The position numbers were made by a program, and so were the translations under genes. Below, piece by piece: positions 16,058 to 23,199 of a stretch of DNA of 23,199 bases (positions are counted from its first letter, which is position 1; the number at the start of each line of letters is the position of its first letter). The stretch comes from CACKLF01 sp002725175 (GTDB taxonomy: Bacteria; Pseudomonadota; Alphaproteobacteria; Rhodobacterales; Rhodobacteraceae), in NCBI GenBank assembly GCA_002725175.2, contig PBQX02000080.1, forward strand, positions 1 to 23,199, read 5' to 3'. Below the pieces are notes generated by a model that saw only the letters and a list, made by a program, of their open reading frames with translations, was not told the DNA's origin and did no database searches.

Positions 16058-16861
16058 TTATTTACCTTTAAAGTTAGGGTCTCGCTTTTCTACAAAAGCA
16101 GCAACACCTTCAGCAGCATCTTCTGATTTTAGCATCTTGCCATATGTCACCAAATCTCCAGATCTCATTTTTGCAAACGCATTCTCTAGTGGGACACATT
16201 CTATTGAACGCTGAACTTCCTTTACGCTTTGCATAGCTAGCGGAGCATAGGAGGCAATTTGAGTAGCCCATTCTCTTGCTTGATCCATCAAATCCTCCAT
16301 TTTCACTACCTTATTAACAAGTCCGAAGTGATGAGCCTCCAGCGCAGACATCCGTCTTCCAAGAAAAAACATTTCCATGGCTATATTGTGGGGGATTCTT
16401 CTTGGAAGTCTCTGCAATGCTCCTGCGTCTGGAACAATTCCTAAAGGCATTTCTGGCAAACCAAACTCTACATGCTCTGCTGCAATAATGAGATCACAAG
16501 AAAGGGCTAATTCAAAACCTCCGCCTATTGCTAAACCATTTAAGGCACATATAACGGGTTTATTTAAATTCCAATTTTCCGTTAAACCTGCAAATCCCCC
16601 ATCTCCATAATCAGCCTTTTCCCACCAGTTATCCATCTCCATCTCTCCGGAGTTGACAGCCTTAAGGTCCCAGCCCGCTGAAAAAATTTTTTCGCCAGCC
16701 CCAGTTACTATTCCTACTCTCAAGTCATCATTATCGCGAAGTTCAGCAAAGGCATCACCTAATGCACGACTAAGCTCTAGATCAATGGCGTTTACCTTAG
16801 GTTTATTAAGTTTTACCTCTAAAACCTTATTATTTCTCACTATTTCTATACTGTCTGTCAT
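16058..16861 (-). CDS. caiD: Carnitinyl-CoA dehydratase-like enoyl-CoA hydratase
   Basis: The 267-residue crotonase-fold protein resembles E. coli CaiD along its whole length: KPKVNAID, VTGAGEKIFSAGWDLKA (52-68), GDGGFAGLTE (86-95), NGLAIGGGFELAL, LPEMPLGIVPDAG, and the ending EKRDPNFKGK. The two catalytic glutamates correspond to E117 (GGGFE) and E137 (GLPEMP). CaiD interconverts carnitinyl-CoA and crotonobetainyl-CoA. In an aerobic catabolic setting it would hydrate crotonobetainyl-CoA toward carnitine. It lies 14 bases after the LLM gene and 2 bases before the carnitine dehydrogenase gene, so it is within one transcript. E. coli uses the enzyme in anaerobic carnitine respiration; here the oxidative direction is inferred from its neighbours. 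Confidence 0.9.
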   Translation of the reverse strand: MTDSIEIVRNNKVLEVKLNKPKVNAIDLELSRALGDAFAELRDNDDLRVGIVTGAGEKIFSAGWDLKAVNSGEMEMDNWWEKADYGDGGFAGLTENWNLNKPVICALNGLAIGGGFELALSCDLIIAAEHVEFGLPEMPLGIVPDAGALQRLPRRIPHNIAMEMFFLGRRMSALEAHHFGLVNKVVKMEDLMDQAREWATQIASYAPLAMQSVKEVQRSIECVPLENAFAKMRSGDLVTYGKMLKSEDAAEGVAAFVEKRDPNFKGK

Positions 16862-16875
16862 TCAACTTACTCTTT

Positions 16876-17916
16876 CTATTGCTTAAACGCAGGTATTACT
16901 TCATTGCAAAAAAGCTTCAGAGACTTTTTCTGTTCCTTATGCCCAAGCCCCATAGAAGCATAATAAATAAAGTTATCAACTCCAAGGTTTTCATACCTCT
17001 TTAATTTACTTATAACCTCATCGGGAGTTCCAAACATAAGATTTTCTTGAAGCATTAAGGGGTCATACTCATCTCTATTCTGAAGATCTTTAAGGTCAAT
17101 ACCTTTTGGAAATCCGTTCTCCACATCATCTAAATTTTTAAATAAATTTTCAAATTGGCCAAGTATTTTCTGTATAGCACTCACGTAAATCTCTGCCTCT
17201 GATTTGGTCTCATAAACGGCTGCATGCCTCATCATAGCAAAAGTAGGACTGAAATTGTTTTCAGAAGCACTCATAGCATCTTTAAGTCTTTGATTATAAA
17301 GCTCTGCTTCTGAAAATGATCTTGTAAGAGGCCAAGACATTACGTGGCAATTATTTTTAACCGCATACTCAAAGGTAATTGGCGCGCGTGCAGCAACCCA
17401 AATAGGCGGGCCATTTTCCTGCACGGGTTTTGGAACTGATGTCGCTTTAGGGAAAGACCAAAAATCTCCATCATGCTCGTAATCACCTTGCCAAAGCTTT
17501 CGGATTACGGGCAATGTTTCCTGCATATATTTCCAAGCATCAGATTGCTTGAGTCCAGGGTGCATTCTGTCGAATTCTCTTTGATAAGCGCCTGAGCCTA
17601 TCCCAAATTCAAGCCTACCCTCAGTAATGAGGTCTGTAAAAGCAGCTTCACCTGCAAGTTTGATTGGATGCCAGTAGGCTGCTGCGGCAACAGCTGTACC
17701 AAGCCTTACATTATTAGTATGAGCTGCCCACCAAGTTAGAATCTGAAAAGGGTTTGGAGCAATAGTCATTTCTAGGGCGTGATGTTCGGCAGCCCAAACT
17801 ATGTTAAATCCTGCAGCATCAGCAATTTGGACCATTTCTAAGGTGTGATTTTTTACATCTTTCATGCTAATGGAGCCATCCACCCGCTCAAGATTAATCG
17901 CTAGATCAAATTTCAA
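16876..17916 (-). CDS. LLM-class (luciferase-like) flavin-dependent monooxygenase
   Basis: The 346-residue protein is a TIM-barrel flavin monooxygenase of the bacterial luciferase superfamily: AADAAGFNIVWAAEHHA near the N-terminus, LGTAVAAAAYWHPIKLAGE, EFGIGSGAYQREFDRM and PPIWVAARAP are family hallmarks. Such enzymes use FMNH2 supplied by a separate reductase; a flavin reductase domain is encoded on the divergent strand at about 22060-22480. The start is TTG (17916-17914), supported by AAAGGAAA about 8 bases upstream and by the next ATG lying some 17 codons inside conserved sequence. It is the second gene of the - strand run, between an aldehyde dehydrogenase and caiD. The substrate is unknown; neither carnitine dehydrogenation nor BKACE chemistry requires it. 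Confidence 0.92.
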   Translation of the reverse strand: MKFDLAINLERVDGSISMKDVKNHTLEMVQIADAAGFNIVWAAEHHALEMTIAPNPFQILTWWAAHTNNVRLGTAVAAAAYWHPIKLAGEAAFTDLITEGRLEFGIGSGAYQREFDRMHPGLKQSDAWKYMQETLPVIRKLWQGDYEHDGDFWSFPKATSVPKPVQENGPPIWVAARAPITFEYAVKNNCHVMSWPLTRSFSEAELYNQRLKDAMSASENNFSPTFAMMRHAAVYETKSEAEIYVSAIQKILGQFENLFKNLDDVENGFPKGIDLKDLQNRDEYDPLMLQENLMFGTPDEVISKLKRYENLGVDNFIYYASMGLGHKEQKKSLKLFCNEVIPAFKQ

Positions 17917-17955
17917 GTAAAATTTCCTTTCTTTTAGCTAACTAGTAAAATTAAG

Positions 17956-19437
17956 CTACCTCATGACAAACGGGTTTGCCGCCGGCTCATCCGACATATT
18001 CATCCAGATAGTTTTTGGCCTTGTATAGTCATAAATCGCCTGAAACCCACTTTCTCTTCCATAACCCGAATTCTTAAAACCTCCAAATTCTGCAATCGGA
18101 GAGACTACTCTATAGGTATTTACCCACACAATTCCAGCACGAACAGATCTGCTCATCCTTAGGCATCTTGCACTATTTGAACTAAATATACCAGCTGCCA
18201 ACCCATGTTTTGTATCATTAGCAAGTCTTAACACCTCTTCTTCATCTTTAAATCTAATTACAGTTAACACAGGTCCGAATAACTCGGTATCAACAATTCT
18301 CATTTTTTGGCTTGGGCAGGCAACAATAGTGGGCTCAAAGAATAATTTTCCTAAACCCTCAGGAGATTTACCGCCACATAAAATTTCCCCACCCTCTGAT
18401 AGGGCAAAATTAAGCTCTGTTTTAATATTTGAAAGCTGCCCCTCAGTGCAAAGAGGGCCCATTTGAGTTTCATCAAGGAGAGGGTCTCCAATTGCTATTT
18501 CTTTAGCTTGAGCGACGATTTTATCTAAAAATTCATCTGCAATATTTTCTTGTAAATAAACCCTTGAGCCAGCTACGCAACTCTGACCCGTGGCTCCAAA
18601 AATTCCCGCAATAGAACAATTTACAGCATTTTCTATATTTGCATCATCAAAAACAATAAAAGGAGACTTACCACCCAATTCAAGAGATACTTCCGCAAAA
18701 TTTTCTGCAGAATTTTTTACCACATGTCTTGCCGAATTAGGCCCACCAGTGAAAGAGATTCGTGAGACCTTTGGATGAGAAGTTAAAACCTTTCCACACG
18801 GGTCTCCATGACCCGTAATAATATTAACCACTCCTGGTGGAATTCCGGCTTCTTCTATACATTTTCCAAATTCTAACATTGCCGCGGAGGCATGCTCAGA
18901 CGCCTTTAAAACTACTGTATTGCCCGCAGCTAAAGCAGGACCTATCTTTACAGCAACTAGAAAGAGTTGTGAGTTCCAAGGAACGACTGCTGCCACAACG
19001 CCAAGGGGCTCCCTATTAGTAAAAACGAATAAGTCGGGTTTATCTATAGGAAGAGTATCGCCACTCACCTTATCAGCGCATCCAGCATAAAAGTTAAAGA
19101 ATTGTGAAATGTATTTGGCTTGCCATTTTGTTTCTTTAAGCATTTTTCCTGTATCTACAGTCTCAACCCTTCCAAGGTCCTCTGATTTATTCGCCAAAAC
19201 TTCGGCAAGACGTCGAAGGCAGTCTCCTCTTTGTGTGGGCGTCATTTTTGACCAAGGACCTTCGCTGAAAGCCAAGTACGCAGATTCAACCGCATTATTC
19301 ACATCGGCTTCAGTAGATTCTGGTATTGAGCACCAAATTTCACCTGTCGTAGGGTTGGTGCTATTAAATGTCTTTCCATTAGATGCATTTACCCAAGCAC
19401 CATTTATCAACATTTTGTAATTTATTAAGTTTGCCAT
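17956..19437 (-). CDS. NAD(P)-dependent aldehyde dehydrogenase, betaine-aldehyde/DhaS-like
   Basis: At 493 residues this is a full single-domain ALDH. Catalytic elements are N155 in VPWNSQ, K178 in VLKASE, E253 in LELGGKSP and C287 in GQSCVAGSR; FTGGPNSARH (229-238) forms the cofactor region. It is the first gene of the - strand run, with GGAG before the ATG. In a carnitine or gamma-butyrobetaine cluster it could oxidise 4-trimethylaminobutyraldehyde to gamma-butyrobetaine. Equally, it could oxidise an aldehyde released by the neighbouring LLM monooxygenase. The family is certain; the substrate is inference only. Confidence 0.93.
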   Translation of the reverse strand: MANLINYKMLINGAWVNASNGKTFNSTNPTTGEIWCSIPESTEADVNNAVESAYLAFSEGPWSKMTPTQRGDCLRRLAEVLANKSEDLGRVETVDTGKMLKETKWQAKYISQFFNFYAGCADKVSGDTLPIDKPDLFVFTNREPLGVVAAVVPWNSQLFLVAVKIGPALAAGNTVVLKASEHASAAMLEFGKCIEEAGIPPGVVNIITGHGDPCGKVLTSHPKVSRISFTGGPNSARHVVKNSAENFAEVSLELGGKSPFIVFDDANIENAVNCSIAGIFGATGQSCVAGSRVYLQENIADEFLDKIVAQAKEIAIGDPLLDETQMGPLCTEGQLSNIKTELNFALSEGGEILCGGKSPEGLGKLFFEPTIVACPSQKMRIVDTELFGPVLTVIRFKDEEEVLRLANDTKHGLAAGIFSSNSARCLRMSRSVRAGIVWVNTYRVVSPIAEFGGFKNSGYGRESGFQAIYDYTRPKTIWMNMSDEPAANPFVMR

Positions 19438-19609
19438 AAGAACTCCAATAGTAACGCATCAATATAAGTATGCCTCATCAAATTTAGAAATAAACGAGCA
19501 ACATATCTTTGATAACATTATACATTAGTTTATAGTCCAGCAAATAGTTTTGATTATTTATTAGTAAATGAATAGTTATATTCTTCTGACAAACGTAAAG
19601 AGGTAAAAA
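19438..19609. promoter_or_regulatory. Divergent control region between the carnitine-type operon and the RidA unit
   Basis: This 172-base AT-rich gap must hold promoters for both arms. On the + strand I see TTGATA (19509-19514), 16 bases, then TATAGT (19531-19536), and a second weaker pair TTGATT (19550-19555), 17 bases, TAGTTA (19573-19578), nearer the ridA start. A partly symmetric TTTATTAGTAAA lies between them (19557-19568) and could be an operator. No regulator gene is present in the window. Promoter matches in AT-rich DNA are common by chance. Confidence 0.35.
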
Positions 19610-19996
19610 ATGGGGAAAAAACAGATTATTGGGGGCCCAATCATAATAAATGGCCGTGAACTTTCGCTATCAAAGGCCGTAAGGGCAGGAGATTTTATAT
19701 TTCTAACTGGCCAGATACCAATGAGAAATGGAAAAGTTATGACTGAAGGTACGATTGAAGAACAAACTACAGTCGTACTGGAAGAAATTAAAGCTACTCT
19801 ATCGGAGGCGGGTTGTGACCTTTCGAACGTAGTAAAAGCAATGGTTTGGCTTAAAGATAGACAAGATTTTCCTGGTTTCAACGAGGTATATGGAACATAC
19901 TTTCCGAAAGAGCCTCCTGCAAGATCAGCTGTATTAAATGAACTGCTTGTAGATGTNAAGGTTGAAATAGAGGTCGTCGCTTATGATCCAGAGTAA
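19610..19996 (+). CDS. RidA/YjgF-family protein (RutC-like by context)
   Basis: The 128-residue protein is a Rid-family member: FIFLTGQIP (29-37), the central VVKAMVWLKDRQDF, and the conserved arginine R105 in PPARSAV, which in active RidA proteins binds the carboxylate of an enamine or imine and allows its hydrolysis. The C-terminal VEIEVVAYDPE supplies the usual glutamate. One residue is unknown. AGAGG precedes the ATG. It is the first + strand gene of the divergent pair of operons, 32 bases before an alpha/beta hydrolase. With that hydrolase and a flavin reductase it recalls RutC-RutD-RutF, suggesting it handles an unstable enamine or aminoacrylate-like intermediate. Confidence 0.92.
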   Translation: MGKKQIIGGPIIINGRELSLSKAVRAGDFIFLTGQIPMRNGKVMTEGTIEEQTTVVLEEIKATLSEAGCDLSNVVKAMVWLKDRQDFPGFNEVYGTYFPKEPPARSAVLNELLVDXKVEIEVVAYDPE

Positions 19997-20028
19997 ANTT
20001 TNCTTANGGAGCTAAAGAGGCAAAAACA

Positions 20029-20811
20029 ATGAAGAGACAATATGCTGACGGTACCTGCTTTAAAGTAATCAAGAACAATTTATCTAAAGATTATTTAGTC
20101 TTAGTCCACGGNCTTGGCTTGAATCTAGANGTTTGGACTTGGCAAATACCNTTGCTTAAATCNTATAATATTATTTTATATGACTTAAGGGGTCATGGTG
20201 AAAGTGATCCCACTGACTTAAAACCCTCCTTACAAGACTTTGCAAATCAGCTTAATGGTTTACTGAGGCATTTAAACCAGAAGGAGGTAACCTTAATAGG
20301 TTTTTCTCTGGGTGCGATGATAGCTCGCAAGTTCTCAATCCTATTTCCAAAAAAAGTTAAGTCATTGGTTCTTCTAAATTCTCCAAATAAATCTTCTGAA
20401 AAAGAAAAAATTGAAGTTGAATCTAGAGCGAACTTGGTTAAAAATAAGGGTGCAGATGCAACGGTGGGTGCCGCATTAAATAGATGGTTTAGCGATAACT
20501 TTAGAAAAGATAATACTCAAATTATGGAATTGACTAGTCATTGGATAAGATCAAATGATAGAAATGTTTATTCTAAAATATATCCATTACTTTATTTTGG
20601 TTCAATCGAATTAAGAGGGAATCCATGCCTTACGCGCGCACTTATTTTGACTTGCGACGAAGATTTTGCAAATGGCCCAGGAGCAGCCCATGAAATTTCA
20701 AACGATTTGCCAAATTCAAAAGTTGTGATCCTTAAAAAGTTACGCCACATGGCCCTTGTTGAGGACCCAAAATCTGTTAATGATGAAATCATACGTTTCT
20801 TAGATAGTTGA
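20029..20811 (+). CDS. Alpha/beta hydrolase (3-oxoadipate-enol-lactonase/RutD-like)
   Basis: The 260-residue protein has the alpha/beta-hydrolase core: oxyanion segment LVHxLGLN (25-32, one ambiguous residue), YDLRGHGESD (51-60), nucleophile elbow GFSLGA with S93, a probable acid in LTCDEDFANG (D210 or D212), and H240 in LRHMALVEDP. It would hydrolyse an ester, lactone, amide-like or carbamate intermediate in the cytoplasm. It lies 4 bases before the CoA-transferase fusion gene, so co-transcription is very likely. In the Rut system RutD, of the same fold, assists aminoacrylate or carbamate hydrolysis. A betainyl-CoA thioesterase role is also conceivable but less typical for this family. Confidence 0.9.
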   Translation: MKRQYADGTCFKVIKNNLSKDYLVLVHXLGLNLXVWTWQIXLLKXYNIILYDLRGHGESDPTDLKPSLQDFANQLNGLLRHLNQKEVTLIGFSLGAMIARKFSILFPKKVKSLVLLNSPNKSSEKEKIEVESRANLVKNKGADATVGAALNRWFSDNFRKDNTQIMELTSHWIRSNDRNVYSKIYPLLYFGSIELRGNPCLTRALILTCDEDFANGPGAAHEISNDLPNSKVVILKKLRHMALVEDPKSVNDEIIRFLDS

Positions 20812-20815
20812 TAGA

Positions 20816-22945
20816 ATGGACAAAAAAGAAAGCCAAGGGAAAAATAATTCCAAAGGAATACTTTCCGGAATAAGGGTTTTGGATCTAACTCGAATGCTTT
20901 CAGGGCCCTACTGTAGTATGATGTTAGCTGATAACGGCGCTGAGGTTATAAAGATAGAGGACGAAAAAGGAGATTCCAGTAGAGGGAACGGACCTTATAG
21001 GAAAGATGATAGTGAGAAGAAATGGGCCGGTTACTTTGTTAGCTTAAATCGGAATAAAAAAAGTATTTGTCTTAATTTAAAGGTTAAGAAGGATAATCAA
21101 TCGTTTTTAAACCTTGTAAAGACTGCTGATATATTAATAGAAAATTTTAGGCCAGGAGTAATGGAACGACTAGGGTTAGGTTACGAAGCTCTGTCTGGAA
21201 TAAATCCAAGGTTAGTATATGGGGCTATAAGAGGTTTTGGCGATTTGAGATCTGGAGGTAGTCCATACTTAAACTGGCCTTCCTATGATGTCGTAGCTCA
21301 GGCTATGGGTGGACCCATTGGTCTAACAGGTGTTGATGAGGATAGTCCCTTAAAAATTGGACCTGGAATTGGCGATATATTTAGTGGCCTTATGCTCTCA
21401 TTTGGCATTATGTCCGCTTTAAGGCATGCGGAAAAGACTGGAAATGGCCAATTTGTTGATTTAGCTATGTATGACGCAATGATCAGCCTTTGTGAGCGAG
21501 CTATTTATCAATATGATTATACCAATGAGATCCCCAAACCTTCTGGAAATTTTCATCCTTTCATTGCACCTTTTGGTATTTTTCCTGCAAAAGACGGAAA
21601 TATTGCCTTGGCTGTAGTCGAAAACCACTTTTGGATTGAATTAGCGACCCTATTTAATAAAAATGAATTTATTACTATGAAAAATTTTTCCTCTTCTGAG
21701 GAGAGGCGAAACAATATCAATCTTGTCAATTCTACAGTTGCCTCATGGACAAAAGATTACACAAAAAGTGAATTAAGCTCCTTATTAGGAGGAAAGGTGC
21801 CATTTGGCCCTGTTAACAATGTAAAGGAGATTCTTGACGACCCACATGTGAAAACCAGAAGGATTATTGAAGAAATAAGCCATCCAGATTCGTTAACGTC
21901 ATGGCGTGTTGCGGGCAATCCTTTAAATTTTAGTTCTTTCGAAAAAGCTGAATTTAATTCTCCTCCCATTTTGGGTGAACACAACTCTTTTTATTTAAAA
22001 AACAAAGTTTTAGATGATAAAATTAATCCAAATGATCTAAGAAAGGCCTTTGGAACTTTCGCCACTGGAGTAACTGTTATTACGACTAGGCAAGGCGATG
22101 GTATCCCCAGAGGATTTACTGCAAACTCATTTTCATCTGTATCACTTGATCCACCGCTCTTATTAATTTGCGTTAGCAAGAAGGCAAAGAGTTTAGATGT
22201 CTTTTTACACTCAGAGCATTTCTGCGTAAATGTTCTTTCAGAAGAGCAAAAAAGTACTGCTAGTATTTTTGCTACTCAGAGAGAGGATAAATTTGAGGTC
22301 TCGAAATGGAAGAATGACATGAATCAAATGCCTATTATAGAAGATTCTTTAGCTTACTTTACTTGCAAAACAAAGAATTCGTTTGATGCTGGCGATCATA
22401 TTATTCTACTAGGAGAAGTTGAAGATTTCTCATCAATCGTTGGTAGTCCGTTATGTTATTTCCGTGGTGAATATATATCTCTAGGTCATGAAAAATCTTT
22501 AGCAAACATTGCTTCAAAAACGGGACTAACTTCACTTGGGGTCATATTAGTAAACAAGAATTCTGAAATGCTACTCACAAGATTTAATTCTAATTACTGT
22601 CTTCCTAGAGCCGACAACCCAAAGAATGGTGTTGAAGGCCTTATAGAATATTTGAGTAGGATAGGTATTTCGTGTCAAATTGAGAGCTTATATTCCGTAT
22701 ATCACGATAAACCTCAACAAAAATATGCCATTTTTTATCGTGGTGAAGCGTCCTTGATTTCAAATAAAATAGATCCTGAAATCGATCTAGAATTCATTTC
22801 TCTTGATCGTATTAAGGGTTTGAAATTTTCAGATGAAGCTGAAGAGATCATGGTTAATAGATATATTATGGAGCACAAAAACAATTCTTTTGGTCTATAT
22901 GAAGGAGATCAGAATGAAGGAATAGTAAGAAATTTTAAAGAATGA
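20816..22945 (+). CDS. Three-part fusion: CaiB-type CoA-transferase, flavin reductase, Nudix-like domain
   Basis: One uninterrupted 709-codon frame without Ns. Residues 14-395 form a family III CoA-transferase: GIRVLDLTRMLSGPYCSMML at the start, the catalytic aspartate D187 in GPGIGDIFSG, and the VPFGPVNNVKEI ending. Residues 405-555 form an FMN-binding split-barrel flavin reductase: FGTFATGVTVITT (412-424), GFTANSFSSVSLDPPLLL and AGDHIILLGEVEDF. Residues 570-690 resemble a Nudix fold (GVILVNKNSEMLLTRF), but the region matching the Nudix box (NGVEGLIEYLSRIGI) lacks its REx2EE acids, so hydrolase activity is doubtful. The transferase part could move CoA onto carnitine or gamma-butyrobetaine; the reductase part would feed FMNH2 to the LLM monooxygenase. 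The gene starts 4 bases after the hydrolase stop. Confidence 0.9.
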   Translation: MDKKESQGKNNSKGILSGIRVLDLTRMLSGPYCSMMLADNGAEVIKIEDEKGDSSRGNGPYRKDDSEKKWAGYFVSLNRNKKSICLNLKVKKDNQSFLNLVKTADILIENFRPGVMERLGLGYEALSGINPRLVYGAIRGFGDLRSGGSPYLNWPSYDVVAQAMGGPIGLTGVDEDSPLKIGPGIGDIFSGLMLSFGIMSALRHAEKTGNGQFVDLAMYDAMISLCERAIYQYDYTNEIPKPSGNFHPFIAPFGIFPAKDGNIALAVVENHFWIELATLFNKNEFITMKNFSSSEERRNNINLVNSTVASWTKDYTKSELSSLLGGKVPFGPVNNVKEILDDPHVKTRRIIEEISHPDSLTSWRVAGNPLNFSSFEKAEFNSPPILGEHNSFYLKNKVLDDKINPNDLRKAFGTFATGVTVITTRQGDGIPRGFTANSFSSVSLDPPLLLICVSKKAKSLDVFLHSEHFCVNVLSEEQKSTASIFATQREDKFEVSKWKNDMNQMPIIEDSLAYFTCKTKNSFDAGDHIILLGEVEDFSSIVGSPLCYFRGEYISLGHEKSLANIASKTGLTSLGVILVNKNSEMLLTRFNSNYCLPRADNPKNGVEGLIEYLSRIGISCQIESLYSVYHDKPQQKYAIFYRGEASLISNKIDPEIDLEFISLDRIKGLKFSDEAEEIMVNRYIMEHKNNSFGLYEGDQNEGIVRNFKE

Positions 22946-22955
22946 GGAGACAAGT

Positions 22956-23199
22956 ATGATTGATGAATTAAGAAAAATAGTTACTTTTGACGAGGATATT
23001 TATAAAGAAGGCAACAAAAGTGCAAATCCTGTTTTGAGAATAATAGGTGTAGCTGCAGTTTTAACTAATCCGTGGAAGGGAAGGGGCTTTGTAGAGGATC
23101 TTTCCCCTGAAATTGACCGAATTGCACCAGTAATGGGAAGAGCTCTTACAGATCGATTAATTTCTTTGGTGGGTTCAGGAGAAAAAATCGAGGCGTATG
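22956..23199 (+). CDS. AA_synth (DUF1185) family protein, 3' end outside the window
   Basis: The first 81 residues are present. They match the N-terminus of the amino-acid-synthesis family (PF06684): a short leader MIDELRKIVTF, then RIIGVAAVLTNPWKGRGFVE, LSPEIDRIAPVMG and a GSGEKIEAY segment that in full members runs into a YGK motif. Full-length proteins have about 190 residues, and one structure is known, but the biochemical role is not established. GAGGAG lies before the ATG, 10 bases after the fusion gene's stop, so it belongs to the RidA-hydrolase-fusion operon. Homologues, as I recall, often sit beside LLM monooxygenases and flavin reductases, which fits the neighbours here. Confidence 0.85.
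   Translation, partial: MIDELRKIVTFDEDIYKEGNKSANPVLRIIGVAAVLTNPWKGRGFVEDLSPEIDRIAPVMGRALTDRLISLVGSGEKIEAY

Noticed and set aside
19109..19420. A 103-codon + strand open frame opposite the aldehyde dehydrogenase
   Set aside because: It lies entirely within the conserved N-terminal part of the ALDH gene on the other strand and shows no domain features.
19610..22945. A true rut pyrimidine-utilisation operon
   Set aside because: RutB, RutE and RutG types are absent, the LLM gene is on the other strand among carnitine genes, and the flavin reductase is fused to a CoA-transferase; only the enzyme types are parallel.
1..23199. CRISPR arrays, tRNA genes, insertion sequences or phage genes
   Set aside because: Reading both strands I saw no regularly spaced repeats, no cloverleaf-like gene and no transposase or integrase motif.

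Overview
The window is AT-rich bacterial DNA with short intergenic gaps, many gene overlaps and no tRNA, rRNA, insertion sequence or CRISPR array that I can see. Gene content (an L-carnitine dehydrogenase next to a beta-keto acid cleavage enzyme, a two-domain ALDH16-type dehydrogenase overlapping deoC, a CaiB-like CoA-transferase, several acyl-CoA dehydrogenases) suggests a heterotrophic proteobacterium, most likely a marine alphaproteobacterium. That placement is inference; no phylogenetic marker is present. Single Ns are concentrated in 560-4290 and 19950-20170, so translations there carry unknown residues.

Layout. 1-726 (-) is the 5' part of an EamA/DMT transporter. 727-1205 has no intact gene, only what looks like a gene remnant. 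1206-2219 (-) is a zinc alcohol dehydrogenase, divergent from a three-gene + strand unit (2303-4591): GFA/CENP-V-like protein, ornithine cyclodeaminase/mu-crystallin homologue, and a PLP-dependent serine/threonine-dehydratase-type enzyme. 4610-7483 holds single genes: a GST, a cupin, an acyl-CoA dehydrogenase and a GGCT-like protein. 7543-10907 (+) is a tight deoC-ALDH16 pair that would turn deoxyribose-5-phosphate into glyceraldehyde-3-phosphate and acetate, followed by a probable terminator.

10953-19437 (-) is a seven-gene operon-like run, in transcription order: aldehyde dehydrogenase, LLM flavin monooxygenase, CaiD-type enoyl-CoA hydratase, L-carnitine dehydrogenase, BKACE (DUF849), acyl-CoA dehydrogenase, ADP-forming acyl-CoA synthetase. 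Divergent from it, 19610-23199 (+) encodes RidA, an alpha/beta hydrolase, an unusual 709-residue fusion of a CaiB-type CoA-transferase with a flavin reductase and a Nudix-like tail, and the start of an AA_synth (DUF1185) protein.

How the genes may work together. The two arms can be read as a CoA-dependent route from gamma-butyrobetaine to crotonobetainyl-CoA, carnitinyl-CoA, carnitine, 3-dehydrocarnitine, and then betainyl-CoA plus acetoacetate. No dedicated betainyl-CoA thioesterase is visible; the ADP-forming synthetase or the CoA-transferase could fill that step. Interleaved with this is a set (LLM monooxygenase, flavin reductase, RidA, alpha/beta hydrolase, AA_synth, ALDH) that parallels the Rut pyrimidine pathway in enzyme types but lacks its other members. 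It may be an uncharacterised oxidative pathway for a nitrogen compound. The fusion protein physically joins the two themes and is the most unusual object in the window.
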